Below, piece after piece: positions 14,539 through 22,088 of a stretch of DNA of 26,216 nt (the first letter of the stretch is position 1; the number at the start of each line of letters is the position of its first letter). The DNA is taken from the NCBI GenBank assembly GCA_051878935.1, contig JBJELB010000108.1, positions 1-26,216 on the forward strand. The letters are read 5' to 3'. Made by a program: the position numbers and the translations under genes. The notes beneath the pieces were generated by a model, which did not search any database, had not been told where the DNA came from, and saw nothing but the letters and a program-made list of their open reading frames with translations. This DNA is from CANQDT01 sp051878935. Its GTDB lineage: Bacteria > Bacillota > Clostridia > Lachnospirales > Lachnospiraceae.

Positions 14539-15363
14539 TTATAGTTTATACTTTTTATGTAAAAAGAACATTTTCGGCTTCTTCTGCTCTAATGCCGCTG
14601 CAGCCTCTTTTTTCGCTGATTTTGCTTCCTTTTCTTTTTGCTTCTCTTTCTGCTGTTTCTCTTTCTGCAACCGTTTTTGTTCCTGCTTTTGCAGCTTCCG
14701 GTCTTCCTGTTTCGCCGTTTCTTTCCGGTTCTTTTGCAGGCTGCGCATCATCTGGTCTAATTCTTTATAATGATTCTCATCCCGCTTTTCCTGCTCTTTA
14801 AAACAGCCATCCAGCTTCTCGGTAAGCTCCTGGGACACCTCCCTGACAACCTCTCTGCTTACCCCACTCACAACATCCTTTGTCACTGTTTCATTGTTAT
14901 CATGTAATGCCTGTCTCATAATACGATACATAATATCTTCAAATTGAATCAGCTTCTCATTAACCGGAGCTACTGCCGTTTCCTGTTCCGGTTTTTCTAT
15001 GACGACCTGCGTATTTTTATTCATTAACTGCATCGATTTTGCTGCGTTGTTTGCTTTCTTTTTTTTATTGGATTGTCCCATGGAATCTTCCCCGCTTTCT
15101 GAAAAAAATATTGGTGCATTCAGTTTTATATCACCTTCCATGATACTAGGCAGAATGCGTTTGATTGCTTTCAGCAATAAACCCTGACTCTTTAGTTCCT
15201 TAACACACTGCAGTATTCTAATATCTTTTTCCAAATAGTATCGATGTCCCAATTCGTTTCTTGATATCGGAATCTCTAATTCCTCTTCCCAGTATCGAAG
15301 GACGTGGGATTCTACTCCTAAAAAACCGGAGACATCGGTAATGGTATATCGATTCACAGGCAT
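14539..15363 (-). CDS. RacA-like MerR-type DNA-binding coiled-coil protein
   Basis: A 274-residue protein with an N-terminal MerR-type winged helix (about residues 1-75: YTITDVSGFLGVESHVLRYW, ELGHRYYLEKDIRIL, SQGLLLKAIKRILP). A variable linker with a KKKK patch follows, then a long charged coiled coil (about 160-255) rich in Lys, Gln and Glu, ending in a basic/aromatic tail KPKMFFLHKKYKL. There is no effector-binding domain. This architecture resembles RacA, which anchors the chromosome origin to the pole during sporulation, rather than a metal-sensing MerR; the equivalence is inferred. The ATG at 15363 is preferred because GGAGGGA lies 6 nt upstream. A low-complexity tail of this kind could bind membrane. 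Confidence 0.75.
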   Translation of the reverse strand: MPVNRYTITDVSGFLGVESHVLRYWEEELEIPISRNELGHRYYLEKDIRILQCVKELKSQGLLLKAIKRILPSIMEGDIKLNAPIFFSESGEDSMGQSNKKKKANNAAKSMQLMNKNTQVVIEKPEQETAVAPVNEKLIQFEDIMYRIMRQALHDNNETVTKDVVSGVSREVVREVSQELTEKLDGCFKEQEKRDENHYKELDQMMRSLQKNRKETAKQEDRKLQKQEQKRLQKEKQQKEKQKEKEAKSAKKEAAAALEQKKPKMFFLHKKYKL

Positions 15364-15369
15364 AAAAAA

Positions 15370-15427
15370 TCCCTCCATCTATAACTATCTCATTTAGCTT
15401 GAGTATAGCAAGGAATAGATGGAGGGA
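15370..15427 (-). promoter_or_regulatory. Promoter and inverted repeat before the RacA-like gene
   Basis: On the minus strand TTGTCC (15425-15430) and TATACT (15402-15407) are 17 bp apart. A perfect 13-bp inverted repeat overlaps both control points: one arm (15415-15427) lies in the -35/spacer region and the other (15370-15382) contains the GGAGGGA ribosome-binding site. The arms are 32 bp apart. It could be a two-site operator for the encoded protein, or an RNA stem hiding the ribosome-binding site if transcription starts further upstream. Confidence 0.6.
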
Positions 15428-15435
15428 CAAGCAAA

Positions 15436-15808
15436 TTCGCCCTATAAGTTTCGACAGAATGCACATTACCGTGCCACCGCGCAAGTCTTAGTTTCCGTAA
15501 ACTTCATCCGTCGTCAGTGCTTTCCTGTGTGCTACATAAAAGTTGTTGAAGTAGCCGCTAGTATTTCACATATCATTTTACAGGACGCTCTCGCTCGATT
15601 GAAAACCGTAGCGGTACATAGGTGCCTTGAAACACAGGCACCAAGTACCGACTGTTTCAAACGCCTGTAAAATGATATGTGAAACACTTCGGCTACTATG
15701 AACTATGTGAGGCACATCATATGGAACCACTGACAACGGATGTAATTTTCGACAGCTCATGGCTTACGTGTTGTAATTATGATGTGTATTATTTACTTAT
15801 GTTAGCGT
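15436..15808. repeat. Large imperfect inverted repeat (fold-back or MITE-like element)
   Basis: The two halves of this 370-bp stretch are reverse complements of each other along most of their length. The best segments are a perfect 21-bp pair (15564-15584 with 15664-15684), an 8-bp pair (15550-15557 with 15690-15697), a 15-bp pair with one mismatch (15505-15519 with 15728-15742), and weaker similarity out to ATAAGT/ACTTAT near the ends. The apex contains nested stems CGGTAC/GTACCG and GGTGCCT/AGGCACC. No believable ORF is present. It could be a non-autonomous mobile element, a structured RNA, or two inverted diverged copies of a repeat. No clear target-site duplication was seen. Confidence 0.75.
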
Positions 15809-15818
15809 CGTAAACCGA

Positions 15819-16721
15819 TTAATAAGCTTTATATAATTGGCAATCTTTTTGATTGCTAATATCAAATTTTATAGTTTTTGCAACATTTAAGAAGTCATTT
15901 CCGTTTTTTATAGGACCATTCCCAGAATCATATCTTTCTATGGTAATTATATATGCCGCGTAATCATCGCCGAGTTTAAGGGTGTCACCACCAGACTTTA
16001 CCCCTTTCCAAACCAGTCTATTGGACATATCTCTTAATGTTACTACTACTTTTCCATTGGTTGATTTATTGTTATCTGTATAGGTTTTTATTTTTATACT
16101 AGCCTTTTGATAACCTTTTTTATTTATCAAGGAATTGTTAATTTTAACTATACACTTTTCTCCTGAATTGACATATGCTGAAAAGGTGTTCGTCCAACGC
16201 GGAGAAACTACTTTTTTCAACTTCCACATCTGTGATGCCGTAGCATTGGGCTTATAAAGCTGAATATTAGTACCATTATTCACTATACCACCACTGACAT
16301 CAAGTGCATAATTACCACAAGCAATATAGCAATACTCATTTCCTATATCATAAAATCTCCATTTCTGTGCACTGGTATTATTAGAATAATACTGTTGTAC
16401 ATTAGTTCCAGACTTCATCTCACCTCCCTGAACATCCAGCATCATTCCAGAACACATTGGACTAATTGTATAGTATGATCCAGATTTTTCAATCCAAAAC
16501 AATTGCGATGTGGTTCCATTATATCTATATAGTTGCAGATTCCCTCCCGAATTTTTAGAACCTCCCGCAATATCCAGAGACATATCCTCATGTAATTTAG
16601 AAGTTATCTCATAAACTCCTTCTTCAATATTTACTCTGTCTAATGCCATAACAAGGGTCGTTGGACAGAAACTCGTTAATACTATCACAAACATTATTAT
16701 ACCTAATATTAATTTCTTCAT
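15819..16721 (-). CDS. Secreted ricin-type beta-trefoil lectin protein
   Basis: A 300-residue exported protein. Residues 1-26 form a signal peptide ending near LVMALD. Residues about 35-172 form a ricin B-type beta-trefoil with three visible repeats, each carrying a D-x-x-G-G turn (LDIAGG, LDVQGG, LDVSGG) and a QxW-like closing motif (SQLFW, AQKWRF, SQMWKL). The remaining about 125 residues are beta-rich without a recognised family. Carbohydrate binding at the cell surface or in the medium is expected from the trefoil. No catalytic domain is visible. It is the last gene of an AT-rich five-gene cluster and ends 11 bp from the fold-back element. Confidence 0.85.
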   Translation of the reverse strand: MKKLILGIIMFVIVLTSFCPTTLVMALDRVNIEEGVYEITSKLHEDMSLDIAGGSKNSGGNLQLYRYNGTTSQLFWIEKSGSYYTISPMCSGMMLDVQGGEMKSGTNVQQYYSNNTSAQKWRFYDIGNEYCYIACGNYALDVSGGIVNNGTNIQLYKPNATASQMWKLKKVVSPRWTNTFSAYVNSGEKCIVKINNSLINKKGYQKASIKIKTYTDNNKSTNGKVVVTLRDMSNRLVWKGVKSGGDTLKLGDDYAAYIITIERYDSGNGPIKNGNDFLNVAKTIKFDISNQKDCQLYKAY

Positions 16722-16748
16722 TTTATTTTTAACCCTTTCTGTGCCATC

Positions 16749-17480
16749 CTATTTCTTAAGTTTCACCTTTTTTACCAGTGAATTCTGACCATATACGATA
16801 GTTCCATCATCATAAACAGAATAAGGACATGCCTTGACATAATATCTTTGTCCTGGAATCAATCCCTTAATTGTTTTTAAAGGTGTAGGAGATAAAGCAC
16901 TCTTAACACCTACCTTAAATCTCATATCTGTCGAATACTGAATATAGTAACCTAACGCGTCTGTTGATGGTTCACATTTCACTGTAATCTGACCCTTTTT
17001 CTTGGATTTCAAAAAGCTGATCTGACCTTTGGGCAGTTTTATTTGCTCTTCATTCCGAACACTGAAAGAATATGTAGTCACTCTACCTGAATATTCATAA
17101 GCACAAACTTCTAAATAATATGTTCCCGCTTCTAACGTTCTACAAGGATGTGCTTCGTATTCATCCGTAAGAGAATTATATGTATATTCTATAAGATCAT
17201 ATTTTAAAATCATCTCACCCGATCCATCGTACATACTAGGGTGAAAATGATTAATATCGTTCACTGCCAGATTTAAAGTAATCCGACTCCTTTCAGAAAG
17301 AGAAAATTTATAATATACAGTTCCTTCACCACCACCGGAAACAGCTCCCGTATATAGTTCCCCAAACTCGCACCACACCGCCTCATCAACCATCGCTGCA
17401 CTTGTCTTGCAAATATTGATTCCCATCGCAAGAGAAACACACAGTAAAGCTATTCCTACTTTCTTCATCCACTTTTTCAT
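16749..17480 (-). CDS. Secreted PPC-like / fibronectin type III-like protein
   Basis: About 243 residues. The N-terminal stretch KKVGIALLCVSLAMGINICKTSAA is a signal peptide. Residues about 40-145 resemble a bacterial pre-peptidase C-terminal (PPC) beta-sandwich (GTVYYKFSLSERSRITLNL, TLEAGTYYLEVCAY). Residues about 150-243 form a FN3-like module (GYYIQYSTDMRF, PGQRYYVKACPY), common in secreted clostridial proteins. There are no catalytic residues and no sorting signal, so an adhesive or structural extracellular role is inferred. Two adjacent ATGs (17483, 17480) follow GGAGG; 17480 gives the better spacing. It lies 27 bp before the lectin gene and is probably co-transcribed. Confidence 0.7.
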   Translation of the reverse strand: MKKWMKKVGIALLCVSLAMGINICKTSAAMVDEAVWCEFGELYTGAVSGGGEGTVYYKFSLSERSRITLNLAVNDINHFHPSMYDGSGEMILKYDLIEYTYNSLTDEYEAHPCRTLEAGTYYLEVCAYEYSGRVTTYSFSVRNEEQIKLPKGQISFLKSKKKGQITVKCEPSTDALGYYIQYSTDMRFKVGVKSALSPTPLKTIKGLIPGQRYYVKACPYSVYDDGTIVYGQNSLVKKVKLKK

Positions 17481-17501
17481 CATAATTACCTCCATGTTTT
17501 C

Positions 17502-17861
17502 TTAATAGAAAATTCTAAATGCTACTTCTTTGACTATCATAACCTGTATTATCATAATTCCATAACCGCCCAGTATTCCTGTAATAAACCGTCTAACATT
17601 TGTTGACATCTTCCATTGCTTATATTGAACAAACCAATCTATAAACATAACCAAACAACAAAAAATTGGAATCACAAAAGAACACAAAACAGGACATGTT
17701 ATTAATCCCAAAATATAGCCCAATAAAACTCCCGTACAACGGGCACAAACAGGGAATTGGTATTTCTTAAAAAAGAAACTTCTTTCGGGCATCTGATGAC
17801 AGCCACTCCACCTTCCAATTCGCATACATTTTTCCCATTTATCAATATTCTTCTTTATCAT
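17502..17861 (-). CDS. DUF2085 membrane protein
   Basis: A 119-residue protein with the DUF2085 signature: CHQMPERSFFFKKYQFPVC followed by ARCTGVLLGY, i.e. a conserved Cys-His and a CxRC-type cysteine pair. About three hydrophobic segments follow (about 44-60, 62-78 and 90-110). The function of this family is unknown; the Cys/His pattern suggests metal or thiol chemistry at the membrane, an inference only. The start overlaps the stop of the zinc-ribbon gene by 4 bp (ATGA), so the two are probably translated together and may act together. Confidence 0.82.
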   Translation of the reverse strand: MIKKNIDKWEKCMRIGRWSGCHQMPERSFFFKKYQFPVCARCTGVLLGYILGLITCPVLCSFVIPIFCCLVMFIDWFVQYKQWKMSTNVRRFITGILGGYGIMIIQVMIVKEVAFRIFY

Positions 17862-18592
17862 TTTGCAAATTTATTTCCACAATCCATACATACAAAGAAT
17901 GTGCGATTCGTGGTTTTCGTTTTACTTCCACATGCACCACATAAAATACCCAGTGGTCCTAACAAAATATAGCCACAGCATCCATTTCCAGCGTTATAAC
18001 CACCACCCGTTGTATTACTTTCACTGACTGCCTGAAGATGATTGCTACCACACACCGGACATTGGATACCACCACTGATATTTTTTTCAGAATTATTAGG
18101 CGCAGTACTATTTGGTGTCATAGAAACAGAAACAACTTCTTTTTCTTTTTCATAGTTACGCAATATCGCATAAGTAATTCCTATATTAATAAGGACTGAA
18201 AATACTGATAAAATATAACTACTATCCTTAAACAGTGCAAAGAAAATATATAAAATTACAAAACACATAGCACTTCCAGTTAAATAGCTAAACCCTTCTT
18301 TCTTTCGTGTTGACAGTAAATATGCATACTCTGCTCCATAGACTATACTCATGGCGCCTAAAAACAAATTTCCTATTCCCATCGACCCTATACTAACCAT
18401 CAGAACCAATCCAGATAATATTTGAGCTATTGCGCAGATAGCAAACCACACCTTTACTCCTGTACTAAATGGGTGGTACATTTGTTGTAAATTAACATTA
18501 GAAATTGCTTCATCTTCCAACGATGCCCCACATTTTTCACAAAAATCTGTGTTCACATAATTATTATGACCACATTGATTACAAACCATCAT
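17858..18592 (-). CDS. Zinc-ribbon membrane protein
   Basis: A 244-residue protein with a rubredoxin-like zinc ribbon at each end and membrane helices between. The N-terminal ribbon is VCNQCGHNN...DFCEKCGASL (two CxxC knuckles). Four hydrophobic segments span about residues 45-150. The C-terminal module has CPVCGSNHLQ, a Gly-rich hydrophobic loop with ILCGACGSK, and a final FFVCMDCGNKFAK knuckle, a module seen in many Firmicutes membrane proteins. Function is unknown; sensing or scaffolding is possible. The ATG at 18592 follows GAGGG. It overlaps the DUF2085 gene and lies 45 bp after the lipoprotein gene. Confidence 0.75.
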   Translation of the reverse strand: MMVCNQCGHNNYVNTDFCEKCGASLEDEAISNVNLQQMYHPFSTGVKVWFAICAIAQILSGLVLMVSIGSMGIGNLFLGAMSIVYGAEYAYLLSTRKKEGFSYLTGSAMCFVILYIFFALFKDSSYILSVFSVLINIGITYAILRNYEKEKEVVSVSMTPNSTAPNNSEKNISGGIQCPVCGSNHLQAVSESNTTGGGYNAGNGCCGYILLGPLGILCGACGSKTKTTNRTFFVCMDCGNKFAK

Positions 18593-18637
18593 TCATTCCC
18601 TCACATTTCTTTTTATTTTTCATTATCAAATATATAA

Positions 18638-20203
18638 TTAATATGTTAAAACACTTGAATAATCAATATCACTAAATTCAAATACTGTTTTACCATCAAT
18701 ATTAATACATTTATTATTATCTGCAATCGATAACCCATTTGAGAATGTTGTTATATCCTGGCAACCAATACCATTTAGTGAAAATACTACTTCTCCTTTT
18801 TCGTTATATACAAATGTATCCTCTGAACTCTTGAGTATCATTCTTCCATCTGTATAATATTCAAAGCTCTCACATTTTATTGGTTCCATAATTTTTTTCA
18901 TTTTTTTATCAAGTACCATAACATATTCTTCATTATCACTACCAATCAACGGAACAGCGATAACTCCAGAATTATATACATATTTTTCAGGGATTAAATC
19001 CCAGTTAATCTTTTCCGTATAATACTCATCCAACATATAAAATTTTTTCATTTTAGTATTATAATTAACCAATACAGAATCTGATGAATAGGATGGCCAG
19101 TATAAAATGCAATTCGATTCTTTAACAAACGTCTCTCCAACCCAATTCCAGCCCCATGATGAATAGACTGGTACATATGACACCTTACCTTCTGATGTTA
19201 AGAACACTAATCGAGCCCTATAAGCATCTGCATTAGAATCTGTATAGTCAATCCCAACAAGCGCTATACCATTATCAAATTCAGCGGTGATATTCCCTTC
19301 CAAGGGAACAAACTTCTCTGTTTTTATGCAATAAAATTCTGTTGAATTTCCTATTTCAAGGCCAAACACTCCTTCTCCACAATAATTTATAGTTTTAATT
19401 TGATCATTATTTGTCAATTTAAAACTATAAATTACTTTTCCGTTTTGATCGTAAATAGTGTAGTTCCAAAATGCCGTGTCAAAATTAGATACATATTTTT
19501 CTACAAATATATATCCGTCACCATATGCCCTAACTGTGCCATATTCATCTTCATTATAGCTAGAAAGAATAGCACCATTGCTATCAATAACAGAAAAATT
19601 TCCATTATAAGTAATATATGCAAACCCATTTGAAAAATCAGTCCATGATGTTACTTCTGTAGAATCAAATTGGAATAATGCCCGTCCTGTATTATCAACG
19701 CACATAATATATGAAGCTTCTCCTTCATCGTATCGAAGCCACATTTTATTCTCTTTAAAACTACCTATAGTATGATATTCTTTTGAAACTTGCACACTTT
19801 CTGTAGAGCTACTGACCTCATCTTCTTCTGTCGTTTCTATTTTTTCATGAACTCTTTCGTAAACACAATATTCTTCACCTTCACCATCATAGAAAGTCAA
19901 CGTATCTCCCTTTATTTTAAAGGTGAATGTTTTTGTATCTACCAATATACCCTGTAACCGAATCCTATCACCATCTACAGAATAATTCCCCTCATAATTG
20001 CTATGACTTGATACATAAGTCCCGTCACTAAAGAACTCTATTTCGCTAAGAAAGCTTGAAGAATCTTCTGCAAGAACCCAACGTCCTGACAACTTCGACT
20101 CCACAGTTTTTCCGCAAGCTACAAAAGAACATCCTATACAAAGCAACACAAGACACACCAATATTTTTTTATTGATGACAACCTCCTTTTTCATGAACAC
20201 CAT
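18638..20203 (-). CDS. Lipoprotein with lipocalin-like and WG-repeat-like regions
   Basis: About 521 residues from the ATG at 20203, chosen because AAAGGAG lies 10 nt upstream; the frame opens slightly earlier. A basic N-terminus, hydrophobic stretch and lipobox ending SFVAC mark a lipoprotein anchored outside the cell membrane. Just after it comes a small beta-barrel-like region (LSGRWVLAED, FFSDGTYVSSH, YSVDGDRIRLQG), resembling lipocalin-like GxW domains. A Ser/Thr/Glu linker leads to a repetitive beta region with WG-repeat-like units (FSNGFAYITYNGNFSVIDSNG, FDNGIALVGI, FSNGLSIADNN). Function is unknown. It is the first and most AT-rich gene of the cluster, divergent from an XRE regulator. 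Confidence 0.7.
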   Translation of the reverse strand: MVFMKKEVVINKKILVCLVLLCIGCSFVACGKTVESKLSGRWVLAEDSSSFLSEIEFFSDGTYVSSHSNYEGNYSVDGDRIRLQGILVDTKTFTFKIKGDTLTFYDGEGEEYCVYERVHEKIETTEEDEVSSSTESVQVSKEYHTIGSFKENKMWLRYDEGEASYIMCVDNTGRALFQFDSTEVTSWTDFSNGFAYITYNGNFSVIDSNGAILSSYNEDEYGTVRAYGDGYIFVEKYVSNFDTAFWNYTIYDQNGKVIYSFKLTNNDQIKTINYCGEGVFGLEIGNSTEFYCIKTEKFVPLEGNITAEFDNGIALVGIDYTDSNADAYRARLVFLTSEGKVSYVPVYSSWGWNWVGETFVKESNCILYWPSYSSDSVLVNYNTKMKKFYMLDEYYTEKINWDLIPEKYVYNSGVIAVPLIGSDNEEYVMVLDKKMKKIMEPIKCESFEYYTDGRMILKSSEDTFVYNEKGEVVFSLNGIGCQDITTFSNGLSIADNNKCINIDGKTVFEFSDIDYSSVLTY

Positions 20204-20251
20204 CCGTTTCATTCTCCTTTCCTGCATAATATTATTGAATTTTGTGGAATA

Positions 20252-20296
20252 ATAGTATCATATATAGCCTACTTTTGCAAGTAAAAAGGCTATAAT
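20252..20296. promoter_or_regulatory. Divergent promoter region with inverted repeat
   Basis: Minus strand: TTGCAA (20275-20280) and TACTAT (20252-20257), 17 bp apart, can drive the lipoprotein cluster. Plus strand: TATAAT at 20291-20296, with no good -35, lies 29 bp before the XRE ATG. A perfect 8-bp inverted repeat TATAGCCT/AGGCTATA (20263-20270 and 20287-20294) overlaps both promoters, and a third TAGCC half-site follows at 20297. This is a plausible operator for the adjacent XRE protein. Confidence 0.6.
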
Positions 20297-20325
20297 TAGC
20301 CTTCATAAAGATTTAGGTGGTTATT

Positions 20326-20568
20326 ATGAATACTTATACTGCAACAAAGAATCGAATAATAACTTTGTGTGATGAGAAACACTTTACAATTAACAAATTA
20401 GCGACAGAATCTGGAGTTGCTCCATCTACAATAAAGAATATTCTGTATGGGAAAAGTAAAAATCCTGGCATTGTAACATTAAAAATGTTATGTGATGGTT
20501 TGGGTATTACCTTATATGATTTCTTTGACACACCATTATTTCGGGAGTTAGAACAGGAAATAGAATAA
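20326..20568 (+). CDS. XRE-family (Cro/CI-type) transcriptional regulator
   Basis: An 80-residue single-domain HTH_3 protein: ITLCDEKHFTINKLATESGV, then the recognition helix APSTIKNILYGK and the closing LKMLCDGLGITLYDFF. The ATG at 20326 has AGGTGG 5 nt upstream and is preferred over the in-frame GTG at 20317. It has no partner domain, so regulation by dimerisation at a palindromic operator is expected; one overlaps its own promoter region. It diverges from the secreted-protein cluster, making that cluster and itself the likely targets (inference). Confidence 0.85.
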   Translation: MNTYTATKNRIITLCDEKHFTINKLATESGVAPSTIKNILYGKSKNPGIVTLKMLCDGLGITLYDFFDTPLFRELEQEIE

Positions 20569-20581
20569 TGAAACATTATAA

Positions 20582-20609
20582 AAGAGCTACCGGCATGCCG
20601 ATAGCTCTT
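20582..20609. terminator. Hairpin after the XRE gene
   Basis: An 8-bp stem AAGAGCTA/TAGCTCTT (20582-20589 with 20602-20609) encloses an inner CGGC/GCCG stem. It lies 14 bp after the XRE stop. On the plus strand the downstream sequence is A-rich, without a T-run; on the minus strand TTTTA follows. It may stop transcripts on either strand, but the T-run is better for the minus strand. Confidence 0.55.
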
Positions 20610-20708
20610 AAAAATTCCAAATTAATCTTGTAGAAAACATCCTGTTACAATATGGAAATTAATGTAAAGACACATTGAAAACCGTAATGACATGTGCTAT
20701 AATAACTA

Positions 20709-21226
20709 TATCACCATGGAGAGGGAAATATATCCTACTCGGTTCCGGTTCTTTATCTGCAAGAATATCGTATGCAGGATTTGTTTGAAAAGAAGCTATT
20801 CTTTTTGTTGCCGTTTTATATTTTACATATGAAAAACAATTTACAGAATACGATCTGAATGAACAGAAGCGTAATGAAATGATACAGGAATTTTCAACAA
20901 TCAAAGCAACATTGGAATCGTTATCAAAAGAGCGGAAAATCAGTGAATATACACAATGTACACTCGTGGATATGTCAAAAAAAGTCATTGAATCAATAAC
21001 ACGGAACCATGCGAGGATTCAGAAAGGTGTGATGAAAGTTATGGGTGGAAAAGTATTAGAATACGAAGCAAAGACAATATTGCGTGAGGGCATCGCACAG
21101 GGATTATCTCAAGGACGTATGGAAATTTGTGCTACACTGATTAAAGATGGCATTCTTAGTATCGAAGAAGCTTCACGAAGACTAGGAAAAACGATAGAAG
21201 AATTAGAGAAGTATATTGCTCAATAG
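20709..21226 (+). pseudogene. Rpn-family (PD-(D/E)XK nuclease/transposase-like) 3' fragment with a frameshift
   Basis: The C-terminal part of a recombination-promoting nuclease/putative transposase (Rpn/YhgA-like). In one frame 20721-20820 reads NISYSVPVLYLQEYRMQDLF then EKKLFFLLPFY. The next frame continues IFTYEKQFTEYDLNEQKRNE and runs to the stop at 21226, including GIAQGLSQGRMEICATLIKDG. The switch falls in a T-run near 20820 and needs one missing T. Upstream of about 20709 the frame meets a stop and the nuclease core is absent, so the gene is both truncated and frameshifted. The 3' 115-codon frame could still be translated from an internal ATG, but I see no ribosome-binding site. Confidence 0.78.
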
Positions 21227-21230
21227 GACC

Positions 21231-21265
21231 AATCAGCACCACACACCTAACGGGTGGTGCTGATT
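21231..21265 (+). terminator. Stem-loop after the Rpn fragment
   Basis: A 12-bp perfect stem AATCAGCACCAC/GTGGTGCTGATT (21231-21242 with 21254-21265) with an 11-base loop, starting 5 bp after the stop. It lacks a T-run on the plus strand. Such hairpins often follow Rpn-type elements; its role as a terminator is uncertain. Confidence 0.5.
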
Positions 21266-21282
21266 CCATGAACAGAATCATT

Positions 21283-21313
21283 AAAAAAGGACGCCGCATC
21301 TGCGACGTCCTTT
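21283..21313 (-). terminator. Terminator of the rpsF-ssb-rpsR operon
   Basis: On the minus strand an 8-bp stem (21306-21313 with 21286-21293) with an inner CGCA/TGCG stem is followed by TTTTTT, 9 bp after the rpsR stop. This is a standard intrinsic terminator. Confidence 0.93.
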
Positions 21314-21321
21314 CGTTTCGA

Positions 21322-21585
21322 TTAGTCCTGTGTATAAGGTAAGATAGCGATGTGACGAGCACGTTTGATTGCTACAGTCAACGCTCTCTGATGCTTAGCA
21401 CAAGCACCTGTGATACGGCGAGGAAGGATCTTACCTCTCTCGGAAATGTATCTCTTTAACTTATTTGCATCTTTATAATCGATTACTGCATTTTTGTCTG
21501 CACAAAATGCACATACTTTTTTTCTTCTGCGTCCGCCTCTTCTCTTCATCTGAGAATCTGGACGATTACCTTTTTCGAAAGCCAT
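21322..21585 (-). CDS. rpsR: 30S ribosomal protein S18 (bS18)
   Basis: Small-subunit protein that pairs with S6 on the platform of the 30S subunit. The 87 residues include a basic N-terminal extension (MKRRGGRRRKKV), the paired cysteines CAFC, the IDYKDANKLKRYISERGKIL core and LPRRITGACAKHQRALTVAI. The CxxC and the later Cys suggest the zinc-binding (C+) form. Third gene of the rpsF-ssb-rpsR operon, 33 bp after ssb, with AGGAG before the ATG and a terminator directly behind. Confidence 0.98.
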   Translation of the reverse strand: MAFEKGNRPDSQMKRRGGRRRKKVCAFCADKNAVIDYKDANKLKRYISERGKILPRRITGACAKHQRALTVAIKRARHIAILPYTQD

Positions 21586-21618
21586 GATTTTTCTCCTTTC
21601 TACTAATAATCAGTAAAA

Positions 21619-22071
21619 TTAATTAAATGGTAATTCTTCTTCAAACTCATCCGGAATATTCATAAAACCGTCGTTCGCTGCAGCTGTTGGAGCCGGCGCA
21701 CTCGGAGCCTGATGGAATCCACCGTTATCAAATGATTGTCCTGAAGCAGCACCTTTGCTCTCGCAAAATTCCTGCTCTTCTACAACAACATCTGTCGTGT
21801 AAACACGATTACCATCTCTATTGGTATAACTACCAGTCTGAATACGACCTGTAATTGCAATCTTCATACCCTGTTTCAAATATTTCTCAGCAAATTCACC
21901 CTGACGGCCAAATGCTACACAGTTAATAAAGTCTGCTGTAGGTTCATTATCTCTTTTAAATCTGCGATCTACCGCCAGGCTGTATCTTGCAACTGCCATT
22001 GGCGTCTCGCCCTGTGAGTATCTCACATCCGGGTCTCTCGTTAAGCGACCCATTAAAATAACTTTATTCAT
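21619..22071 (-). CDS. ssb: Single-stranded DNA-binding protein
   Basis: The 150-residue SSB protects ssDNA in replication and repair. The OB-fold (residues 1-105) shows MNKVILMGRLTRDPDVRYSQ, DFINCVAFGRQGEFAEKYLK and GRIQTGSYTNRDGNRVYTTD. A Gly/Pro/Ala-rich linker leads to the acidic tip EFEEELPFN. The tip normally ends in Pro-Phe; here one Asn follows Phe. Placed between rpsF (17 bp) and rpsR, the classic Firmicutes order. The ATG at 22071 has AGGAGG nearby. Confidence 0.98.
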   Translation of the reverse strand: MNKVILMGRLTRDPDVRYSQGETPMAVARYSLAVDRRFKRDNEPTADFINCVAFGRQGEFAEKYLKQGMKIAITGRIQTGSYTNRDGNRVYTTDVVVEEQEFCESKGAASGQSFDNGGFHQAPSAPAPTAAANDGFMNIPDEFEEELPFN

Positions 22072-22088
22072 GGAATTCCTCCTTTATA

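Noticed and set aside
14539..15363. Metal- or drug-sensing MerR regulator
   Set aside because: No effector-binding domain or metal-ligand cysteines; a long coiled coil and basic tail fit a RacA-like structural protein better.
15419..15760. Short ORFs within the fold-back element
   Set aside because: Both strands contain similar short frames because the region is palindromic; none has a start signal or a family resemblance.
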